A DNA stretch of 64,000 nucleotides from Marivivens aquimaris (GTDB lineage Bacteria > Pseudomonadota > Alphaproteobacteria > Rhodobacterales > Rhodobacteraceae): the NCBI RefSeq assembly GCF_015220045.1, contig NZ_JADBGB010000001.1:2420001-2484000 (forward strand), given 5' to 3'. This document shows, piece after piece, positions 29,128-36,008 of this stretch; the stretch's first letter is position 1, and each line of letters opens with the position of its first letter. The notes beneath the pieces are model-generated. The model searched no databases. It was given only the letters and a program-made list of their open reading frames with translations, and was not told the origin of the DNA. Position numbers and translations under genes: made by a program.

Positions 29128-29643
29128 TCACCTACTCGCCAATGAAAACACGTCTTTGAGCATCAGCTTGAGGCTCGCCTTGGACAGAACAACTTCCGCC
29201 GCGATCCCAGCGAAATCGGTCAGCGTCAGTTGCAGGTCGCGATCGCCGAGGGCCTGCGGTCTGTTGTGATAGAGAAAGAACCCGCCGATCATCTCGCCCT
29301 CGACCATCACCCGGGCGCGGGCGGTGTAAGTGAAGCGCGCGATTTCGCCATTGAACAGCGGCGCGTTCGGGAAAACCTTCAGTGGCTCGTTCGTTTCGAT
29401 GAAATTCTTGTACTGGACCGAATTGTAAATCGACCGCCTAAAGTTTGCAGCGGGCATCTTGTGCTGCCCGATCACGACGATGTCTTTGTCGTGCACCATC
29501 GCAACAGCGGCGGCGTCCATGCCGGTCAGATCACAAGCGAGGGCACATAAGTCATCGAGAACCTCGCTGGGCCCGAGATCGAGTTTCTCCAGCAGCGTCG
29601 GACCATCGATCCGGGTCAACAACTCGCGAAAAGTAGTACTCAT
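29128..29643 (-). CDS. GAF-like domain protein, first of a tandem pair
   Basis: A 171-residue protein with the same plan as the next gene: LDDLCALACDLTGMDAAAVAMVHDKDIVVIGQHK in the first half, and EGEMIGGFFLYHNRPQALGDRDLQ in the second, as in GAF domains. No signal peptide, transmembrane segment or output domain is seen. With the downstream gene it forms a two-gene operon, divergent from mcl1 across an AT-rich 250-base gap. A role as a stand-alone small-molecule or light sensor is possible but not shown. Confidence 0.65.
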   Translation of the reverse strand: MSTTFRELLTRIDGPTLLEKLDLGPSEVLDDLCALACDLTGMDAAAVAMVHDKDIVVIGQHKMPAANFRRSIYNSVQYKNFIETNEPLKVFPNAPLFNGEIARFTYTARARVMVEGEMIGGFFLYHNRPQALGDRDLQLTLTDFAGIAAEVVLSKASLKLMLKDVFSLASR

Positions 29644-29893
29644 AGCACTTATATTTCTAGCACATCTAAGGTTACAAAAATATCGGCATTAATATTTCAC
29701 TGGTATAATAAGTTTCCTATTGCCAGAAAGTCGCGATATTAACGTTTTCCACATATCGAAAGTATCGACGCCTAGCCGATTGGAACTTTCGTCTCGTTCC
29801 CATGCTGCAATTGCAAAATGAACTTGCGCATGGCGCAGCAATTTAATAACCAAAATTTAAATGCCCACGCAACTTCATTACTTGGAGGAATTG
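29644..29893. promoter_or_regulatory. AT-rich divergent promoter region of mcl1 and the GAF-like pair
   Basis: The longest gene-free stretch in the window (250 bases) and distinctly AT-rich. It has no coding sequence. Two TTGC half-sites in direct orientation lie at 29811-29827 (TTGCAAAATGAACTTGC), and GGAGGAATTG just before 29894 is the strong ribosome site that fixes the mcl1 start. Confidence 0.45.
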
Positions 29894-30853
29894 ATGTCGT
29901 TCCGAATTCAGCCCGCTGCTCCCGCTCGCCCGAACCGCTGCCAGCTCTTCGGACCAGCATCCAACACCAAGCTGTTCGCCAAAATGGCTGCGAGCGCGGC
30001 TGACATCATCAACATCGACCTCGAAGACTCGGTTGCGCCGTCTGACAAAGACATGGCCCGCGCCAACGCTATCGAAGCGATCAACACCGTCGATTGGGGC
30101 AACAAGTACCTGTCCGTCCGCATCAACGGCCTCGACACGCCCTATTGGTACCGCGACGTGGTCGATCTGATGGAGCAGGCAGGCGACCGCCTCGACCAGA
30201 TCATGATCCCCAAAGTCGGATGTGCGGCCGATGTCTACGCCGTCGATGCCCTCGTGACCGCCATCGAGCGCGCCAAGGGCCGTACCAAGCCGATCAGCTT
30301 TGAGGTCATCATCGAATCCGCCGCCGGCATCGCCCACGTCGAAGAAATCGCCGCCTCATCGCCCCGCCTACAGGCCATGAGCCTCGGCGCTGCGGACTTT
30401 GCCGCGTCGATGGGTATGCAGACCACCGGCATCGGCGGCACGCAGGAGAACTATTACATGCAGCACGGTGAAAGCCGCCACTTCTCGGACCCGTGGCACT
30501 GGGCTCAGGCTGCAATCGTTGCCGCTTGCCGCACCCATGGCGTTCTGCCGGTCGACGGTCCGTTCGGTGATTTCTCAGACGACGAAGGCTACCGCGCTCA
30601 GGCCCGCCGCTCGGCCACGCTCGGCATGGTCGGCAAATGGGCGATCCACCCCAAGCAGATCGCACTGGCTAACGAAGTCTTCACGCCATCGGAAGAGGCC
30701 GTCACAGAGGCCCGCGAAATCCTTGCGGCGATGGAAGACGCCAAGGCGCGCGGTGAAGGTGCGACCGTCTACAAAGGTCGCCTCGTCGACATCGCGTCAA
30801 TCAAGCAGGCCGAAGTCATCGTCCGTCAGTCGGAGATGATCGCCGCTCAGTAA
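29894..30853 (+). CDS. mcl1: L-malyl-CoA/beta-methylmalyl-CoA lyase
   Basis: CitE-like aldolase of 319 residues acting in the ethylmalonyl-CoA pathway, where it splits beta-methylmalyl-CoA to glyoxylate and propionyl-CoA and also interconverts malyl-CoA with acetyl-CoA and glyoxylate. The start MSFRIQPAAPARPNRCQLFG, the metal-binding LEDSVAP and the stretch MSLGAADFAASMGMQT closely resemble Rhodobacter Mcl1 as I know it. Its presence implies acetyl-CoA assimilation without a full glyoxylate bypass, though the other pathway genes are outside the window. The 3' end overlaps the convergent repeat-protein gene by 7 bases. Confidence 0.95.
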   Translation: MSFRIQPAAPARPNRCQLFGPASNTKLFAKMAASAADIINIDLEDSVAPSDKDMARANAIEAINTVDWGNKYLSVRINGLDTPYWYRDVVDLMEQAGDRLDQIMIPKVGCAADVYAVDALVTAIERAKGRTKPISFEVIIESAAGIAHVEEIAASSPRLQAMSLGAADFAASMGMQTTGIGGTQENYYMQHGESRHFSDPWHWAQAAIVAACRTHGVLPVDGPFGDFSDDEGYRAQARRSATLGMVGKWAIHPKQIALANEVFTPSEEAVTEAREILAAMEDAKARGEGATVYKGRLVDIASIKQAEVIVRQSEMIAAQ

Positions 30854-31500
30854 TTGCGAAGGGACACCGTCCCGAACACGCAAGCCCGCTGGCAGTCGGT
30901 CGCGTCGTGACCAATCGTGTCCGATACGACCGACATTGCCTCGCTCAGCCCCTCGAACCGTGGGTCGTCGCACTGGCTGTCAAAGGGGTACTCCCCTTCG
31001 TCGTCACCGAAATCGATCGCATCACAGCTGGTCGCCCGCATTGACCGCTCTGCATTCCAAAGCTCCAGATTGCCGTCGACATAGGCGTTGAGGCAGTCCG
31101 TGCGGTCCATGCCGACATTGCTCCAGTCCAGAACAGCAGCCATGCCGCGCCCGAAGAAGCGGCGGTCGTCGCACTCGCCATCCTTGGCCCACTCGCTTGT
31201 ATCGTCGCCGAAGATGATGCCGTCGATCATCTCGAAAGCAGCAAGATCGTCAGTGCCAGGATCGGGCTTCATGGTAATGGTGCCAGCGTTGAACGCGTTC
31301 CGGCAATCGGTCGCGTCCGCCATGATGTCGTCATCAAGCAAAGGCGTCGCCGTCATGCCCGTGCCTTCGAAGCGGGGATCGTCACATTCGCCATCGTTCG
31401 CGAACATGCTCGAGTCACTGCCGAAGGCGACCTTGCCCTGCGCCCAAACAGGCGATGCGAGCATAAGCGAGCATATCGCGCCGGTAATGATACGTTTCAT
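30847..31500 (-). CDS. Secreted protein with three Cys/Asp-rich repeats
   Basis: A 217-residue exported protein with a signal peptide (cleavage after SPVWA, residue 20). The whole mature part is three copies of one unit of about 50 residues, at roughly 26-77, 97-147 and 164-214. Each has FG(S/D)D, then (D/S)xxCDDxRFxG, then a TDC and a final G-x-hydrophobic ending. Each unit has two Cys at a fixed distance (C39/C66, C110/C136, C177/C203), which suggests one disulphide per repeat, and clustered acidic residues that could bind calcium. I know of no function. The ATG at 31500 gives a proper signal peptide and has GAGGACGTC upstream; an in-frame start at 31536 is less likely. Confidence 0.82.
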   Translation of the reverse strand: MKRIITGAICSLMLASPVWAQGKVAFGSDSSMFANDGECDDPRFEGTGMTATPLLDDDIMADATDCRNAFNAGTITMKPDPGTDDLAAFEMIDGIIFGDDTSEWAKDGECDDRRFFGRGMAAVLDWSNVGMDRTDCLNAYVDGNLELWNAERSMRATSCDAIDFGDDEGEYPFDSQCDDPRFEGLSEAMSVVSDTIGHDATDCQRACVFGTVSLRNY

Positions 31501-31654
31501 GACGTCCTCCCTTGCCGTATGGTGAAAGCCTGCCAAATTGCCTCTACGGGAACAACTTGTTCCTCGGCTTTATGCCCATTATCGGTAGCCGAGTTGCAAA
31601 CCCCACCGATGCACCATTATATCGAACGCATTATAGCAGTCCGGAAGGCACCCG

Positions 31655-32617
31655 ATGACCATCTACCTCGAGTTTGAAAAACCGCTCGCCGAAATCGAAG
31701 GCAAGGCCGAAGAACTCCGCGCACTGGCGCGCAATAATCCCGAGATGGATGTCGAAAAAGAAGCCGCCGGCTTGGACAAGAAAGCGTCCGACCTGCTTGC
31801 ACAGCTTTATGGCTCGCTCACCCCTTGGCGCAAATGTCAGGTTGCGCGTCACCCCGAGCGCCCGCACTGCCGCGACTACATCGACGCGCTGTTCGACGAA
31901 TACACCCCGCTCGCAGGTGACCGTAACTTTGCCGACGACCTTGCCGTCATGGGCGGCCTCGCGCGCTTTAACGGCCAGCCTGTCGTCGTCATCGGCCACG
32001 AAAAAGGCCACGACACCAAGAGCCGCATTGAGCACAACTTCGGCATGGCCCGCCCCGAAGGATACCGTAAGGCGATCCGCCTGATGGACCTCGCGGACCG
32101 TTTCGGTCTGCCAGTCATCACGCTCGTCGACACTGCTGGCGCATATCCGGGCAAAGGCGCTGAAGAGCGCGGCCAGTCCGAAGCTATCGCCCGCTCGACT
32201 GAAAAGTGCCTGTCGATCAAGGTTCCGATGATCTCGATCATCATCGGTGAAGGTGGTTCGGGTGGCGCTGTTGCTTTCGCGACCGCTAACCGCGTCGCGA
32301 TGCTGGAGCACGCGATCTACTCGGTCATTTCGCCGGAAGGCTGCGCATCGATCCTCTGGAAAGATTCGGACAAGATGCGCGAAGCTGCCGAGGCGCTGCG
32401 CCTGACCGCCCAGAACCTCAACGAACTGGGCATCATCGATCGCATCATCAAAGAGCCGCTCGGCGGCGCGCACCGCGACGCGGACGCTGCTATTAACGCG
32501 GTTAAAGATACCATCGCGTCGATGCTGAAAGACATGAACGGCAAAGATGGCACCGAGATCCGCGATGCCCGCCGCAAGAAGTTCCTGAACATGGGTGCCA
32601 AGGGCCTCGCCGCCTAA
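31655..32617 (+). CDS. accA: Acetyl-CoA carboxylase carboxyltransferase alpha subunit
   Basis: Half of the carboxyltransferase that transfers CO2 from biotin to acetyl-CoA, the first step of fatty acid synthesis. The 320-residue protein starts [22 protein letters not shown]. It has [27 protein letters not shown] split by conserved residues, and the motif [12 protein letters not shown] of the oxyanion region. accD and accBC are not here. The ribosome site CGGAAGG precedes the ATG, and a terminator follows. Confidence 0.97.
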   Translation: MTIYLEFEKPLAEIEGKAEELRALARNNPEMDVEKEAAGLDKKASDLLAQLYGSLTPWRKCQVARHPERPHCRDYIDALFDEYTPLAGDRNFADDLAVMGGLARFNGQPVVVIGHEKGHDTKSRIEHNFGMARPEGYRKAIRLMDLADRFGLPVITLVDTAGAYPGKGAEERGQSEAIARSTEKCLSIKVPMISIIIGEGGSGGAVAFATANRVAMLEHAIYSVISPEGCASILWKDSDKMREAAEALRLTAQNLNELGIIDRIIKEPLGGAHRDADAAINAVKDTIASMLKDMNGKDGTEIRDARRKKFLNMGAKGLAA

Positions 32618-32633
32618 GCAACCCGCAAACACG

Positions 32634-32671
32634 AAAAAGCCGCGCGATCCGAAAGGGCCACGCGGCTTTTT
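32634..32671. terminator. Bidirectional terminator between accA and plsC
   Basis: AAAAAGCCGCG and CGCGGCTTTTT form an 11-base stem around a 16-base loop, with a T tract after it on the plus strand. The 3' end is 17 bases from the plsC stop, so it can also end the minus-strand ftsEX-plsC transcript. Confidence 0.88.
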
Positions 32672-32687
32672 TGTTTTCAAGCAGAGC

Positions 32688-33422
32688 TTAGCGCGAAAGC
32701 TGGGTCCGCGCTTCAGCCATCAGTTTTTCAGAGTGCGTCTCGATCGTTTCTTCGAGCGTTGCCATGAATTCCTTCGTACCCAGACCCGGCTTGATGACCG
32801 GCAGGAATTCGACCACCGCCGTGCCCTTGCGGCGCATGATGCCGTGGGCGGGCCAGAACATGCCGACGTTGCAGGCCACAGGCACACAGTCAGTGCCCAT
32901 TTCGCCGTAGAGCACCGCAGAACCAATCTTGTACGGCTTCTTGTCACCAGGCTCGACGCGGGTGCCTTGCGGGAAAATGATGAGCTGACCAGGATCGCGA
33001 CGACCGGCATTGACCTCTGCCACCATTTTTCTGATTGCCGCGCCGCGCTTACCGCGATCAACAGCAATACAGCCCATCATCTTGCCGTACTGACCGACGA
33101 TAGGCGCCCAGATCAGTTCCTTTTTCATGATGAACTTGCCGCGCGGAACGGCCGAGTAGATCAGGATGATATCGAGGAACGATTGATGCTTGCCGACGAT
33201 GAGCACTTCTCCGGTCGGCGGGGTGCCACGGATTTCGGTGTTGAGACCGACCATCCACCGCGCGGACCAACGCACCCATTTGCACCATGCGTGGGCAGCA
33301 GCGAATGCGCCACGACGGTCAAAAAGCGCCCACGGCAGGAACACGATCGCGATGACCAACATCAGGAAATAGGAGATCACGATGAAAATGAGGGACCGAA
33401 CCCACTGGATCGCGTTACTCAT
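32688..33422 (-). CDS. plsC: 1-acyl-sn-glycerol-3-phosphate acyltransferase
   Basis: Makes phosphatidic acid by acylating lysophosphatidic acid at the inner membrane. The 244-residue protein has an N-terminal helix (SLIFIVISYFLMLVIAIVFLPWAL), the catalytic HX4D motif as HQSFLD, and the acceptor-binding FPQGTR. The ATG at 33420-33422 overlaps the ftsX stop as ATGA, so it is translationally coupled to ftsX; an upstream in-frame start would lie within ftsX. Confidence 0.93.
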   Translation of the reverse strand: MSNAIQWVRSLIFIVISYFLMLVIAIVFLPWALFDRRGAFAAAHAWCKWVRWSARWMVGLNTEIRGTPPTGEVLIVGKHQSFLDIILIYSAVPRGKFIMKKELIWAPIVGQYGKMMGCIAVDRGKRGAAIRKMVAEVNAGRRDPGQLIIFPQGTRVEPGDKKPYKIGSAVLYGEMGTDCVPVACNVGMFWPAHGIMRRKGTAVVEFLPVIKPGLGTKEFMATLEETIETHSEKLMAEARTQLSR

Positions 33423-34324
33423 GAAAGTGCCCTCAACGTACGGAGCGCCGCCGAACGGGTCGCGAGAAACGCGACGACCGCAGCCAGCAGCGGAATGGAG
33501 GCAGGCGCGAACCACGACGCACCGCTGAAACTTAGTCCCGTCAGGAAACCGCCCGCGACATCACTGCTCGGGAGCAGCAGAACGGCCAGCGTCCCCGCAA
33601 GCGCGCCGATGGCAGAGCCGCCGAACGCGCGGATGGTAAAGCGGCGCACAAACGCACCTGCGATGTAAATGTCACGCGCACCGACGAGGCGCATCACCTT
33701 GATGACCTGGGCATTCGCGGCCAGCGCGGCATTCGCAGCAAGCGTAATCATCGCAGCCGTCGCCGTGGCGATGAGCGCAATCGACAGAATGGACAGCAGA
33801 CGCAGGCGGTCGGCAGCAGCCACCAGCGGCTCACGCCAACGGGTGTGATCGTCAAGGATCGCGCCCGGCACCTCGGCTTGAAGTCGCGCACGGAGGCCGG
33901 TTGCGTCATAGCCCGCGCCCTCCTCCACAACTTCGATCAGACGGGGGATCGGCAAGGTGTCGATTGGCAGATCGGGACCAAACCACGGTTCCAGCAACGC
34001 CTGTTGCTCGGCGACATCCAACGCACGGGCACTTGCCACGCCGGGAGTTGTTTCGAGCAGGTTCACAGCCGCAGCGACCTGCGCGTCAAGTTGATCGGCA
34101 GGCGCCGAGATACGGAGCGTCGAGGTGCGCGCGAGCTCGGATGCCCAGCGGTCGGCCAACTGGCCAGCGGCCAGTCCGAGAGCCAGCGCAAACACGGCAA
34201 GGAACGCCATCGCACCCGAGGTGAAAACGGTCAGGTTCGCAGTGAAACCGGTCGGCGGGACCGAGCGGTCAGCCAGCGGATCACCTGCAAGCATCGAGAA
34301 ATAGCGGCGGATCACTGCGATCAT
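33419..34324 (-). CDS. ftsX: Cell division protein FtsX
   Basis: Membrane partner of FtsE that couples ATP hydrolysis to peptidoglycan hydrolase activation at the septum. The 301-residue protein has one N-terminal helix (TVFTSGAMAFLAVFALALGLA), a periplasmic domain of about 110 residues, and three C-terminal helices, with the cytoplasmic signature VIKVMRLVGARDIYI. It overlaps ftsE by 4 bases and plsC by 4 bases. It is divergent enough from enterobacterial FtsX that the call rests on topology, motif and the ftsE neighbour. Confidence 0.9.
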   Translation of the reverse strand: MIAVIRRYFSMLAGDPLADRSVPPTGFTANLTVFTSGAMAFLAVFALALGLAAGQLADRWASELARTSTLRISAPADQLDAQVAAAVNLLETTPGVASARALDVAEQQALLEPWFGPDLPIDTLPIPRLIEVVEEGAGYDATGLRARLQAEVPGAILDDHTRWREPLVAAADRLRLLSILSIALIATATAAMITLAANAALAANAQVIKVMRLVGARDIYIAGAFVRRFTIRAFGGSAIGALAGTLAVLLLPSSDVAGGFLTGLSFSGASWFAPASIPLLAAVVAFLATRSAALRTLRALS

Positions 34325-34998
34325 AGATCGACCCCCGCCACATGCAGACGCTGGTTCATCAGTCGCAGAACGCGGGCCTGCACCTGCATCTTGGACGCCT
34401 GACGGATCAGGTTCAGATCGTGCGTCGCGAGCAGGATCGTCTTGCCCATGCGGTTCAGCTCGACCAGCAGCTTCAGCAGACGCTGGGACATTTCCCAGTC
34501 GATGTTGCCGGTCGGCTCGTCCGCAATGATGACGTCCGGCGAAATGATGACCGCGCGCGCCAATGCGGCACGCTGACGTTCACCTCCGGACAGCTCTGGC
34601 GGGCGCTGACCTGCTTGGTTGCGCAGACCAACCCAGCTCAGCAGATCCTCAAGGTATTCACCCGCCTCATCCGCTCGTCCTGCAACAGTCAGCGGCAGAG
34701 CGACGTTCTCGGCCACGCTCAGGTGATCGAGGAACTGGCAGTCCTGATGGACCACACCAATGTTCCGGCGCGAGAGCGCGATGTCGTCACGCTGCAATTC
34801 GCGCACGTTCTTGCCGAACAGACGAACATGACCAGCGGTCGCGACCAGCTCGCCGTAGCAGAGCTTCAGCAACGTGGTCTTGCCCGCGCCAGACGGGCCG
34901 GTGAGGAATTGGAATGAGCCGGGGGCAAGTGTGAGCGACACGTTCGAAAACAGTTCAGCCCCGCCGTAAGAGTATGCGACTCGGTCGAGTTCTATCAA
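34321..34998 (-). CDS. ftsE: Cell division ATP-binding protein FtsE
   Basis: ABC ATPase of 225 residues. It starts MIELDRVAYSYGGAELFSNVSL; Walker A is GPSGAGKTT near residues 34-42, the signature LSGGERQR, and Walker B IIADEPTGNID, the last being typical of FtsE. It works with FtsX at the division site. It is first in a three-gene run of 4-base overlaps, divergent from the zinc-ribbon gene across 170 bases. Confidence 0.95.
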   Translation of the reverse strand: MIELDRVAYSYGGAELFSNVSLTLAPGSFQFLTGPSGAGKTTLLKLCYGELVATAGHVRLFGKNVRELQRDDIALSRRNIGVVHQDCQFLDHLSVAENVALPLTVAGRADEAGEYLEDLLSWVGLRNQAGQRPPELSGGERQRAALARAVIISPDVIIADEPTGNIDWEMSQRLLKLLVELNRMGKTILLATHDLNLIRQASKMQVQARVLRLMNQRLHVAGVDL

Positions 34999-35168
34999 AG
35001 ATTGGTCCTTTCGCCCCGGTGCCTGTGTCTTCTGCCTAAAAGATCGGCCGAATTCAATTGTCCCGACATCGGTTGGGCGTGGTTTTGCTTTTGTCCGCGC
35101 TTTGTGGTTGTTAGTAATGGAAGGAATTCAAGACCGTCCGCGTTCTCGCGGCAGATTGGGAAACTATA

Positions 35169-36008
35169 ATGCGTCTGATTTGCCCGAATTGCGGAGCACA
35201 ATACGAAGTACCCGATGACGTGATCCCTGACGGGGGCCGCGACGTCCAGTGTTCGAACTGTGCTCACACCTGGTTTGAGAAGCCGGGCGACTCTGAAACG
35301 TTCGAATTGTCCGAAGTTGGCATTTCGATCCCCGAGGTCGAGGTCGAAGAACCCGTGGCTCCCCCGCCGCCCGTTCCACCCCGTGCGACCGAGCGTCCTG
35401 TACCAGCTGCGCCGCCGGTGGCTCCGGAATACGATGATTATGAGGACGAGGATGAGGACGACGATTTCGTAGCGCCCTCCGGTCCGCGCCGTTCCATCGA
35501 CCCAGATGTTGCCGAAATTCTGAAGGCTGAGGCAGAGCGCGAAGCGGAACGCCGCGCCGCCAGTCCCGAACCCGACGATTTCTTTGAAACCCAGACCGAG
35601 CTTGGCCTCGAAGAGCCGTCCTCGCTCGAAGAGCGCCGCGCTGCCGAAGCGCGCGCGAGAATGGCGCGTCTTCGCGGTGAGCAGCCCGTTGATGCAGACA
35701 CGCCACGCCGTGACTTGCTGCCGGATATCGAAGAGATCAATTCGACCCTTCGCCCCGCAAGTGACCGCGCAGAGAACGAGCCTTCACCCACCGAAGCCGT
35801 TCAGGATCGCCGTCGTGGTTTCCGCACCGGTTTCTTCGGTATGATCCTGATCGCTGCTGTCGCGGTGACTGTTTACGTGCTGGCTGCGCAGATCGCGTTG
35901 TCGCTGCCAGTGGCTGAGCCTTACCTCGACAGCTACGTTGTGTGGGTCGACGGCCTGCGCAATGCGCTTGATGTCTGGGTTCAAGGGCTTCTTGCCGAAG
36001 CCGCCTGA
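35169..36008 (+). CDS. Zinc-ribbon (MJ0042-type) single-pass membrane protein
   Basis: A 279-residue protein. An N-terminal zinc ribbon (C5PNC8 ... C28SNC31, of the MJ0042 type) is followed by a long Pro/Glu/Asp-rich region with a run of acidic residues (EYDDYEDEDEDDDF, about 88-101), then a charged helical part. Near the C-terminus is one transmembrane helix (GMILIAAVAVTVYVLAAQIALSL, about 224-246). The zinc ribbon would be cytoplasmic. Function unknown; similar proteins are common in Rhodobacteraceae. It is divergent from ftsE, and its stop abuts that of the convergent DUF4175 gene. Confidence 0.82.
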   Translation: MRLICPNCGAQYEVPDDVIPDGGRDVQCSNCAHTWFEKPGDSETFELSEVGISIPEVEVEEPVAPPPPVPPRATERPVPAAPPVAPEYDDYEDEDEDDDFVAPSGPRRSIDPDVAEILKAEAEREAERRAASPEPDDFFETQTELGLEEPSSLEERRAAEARARMARLRGEQPVDADTPRRDLLPDIEEINSTLRPASDRAENEPSPTEAVQDRRRGFRTGFFGMILIAAVAVTVYVLAAQIALSLPVAEPYLDSYVVWVDGLRNALDVWVQGLLAEAA

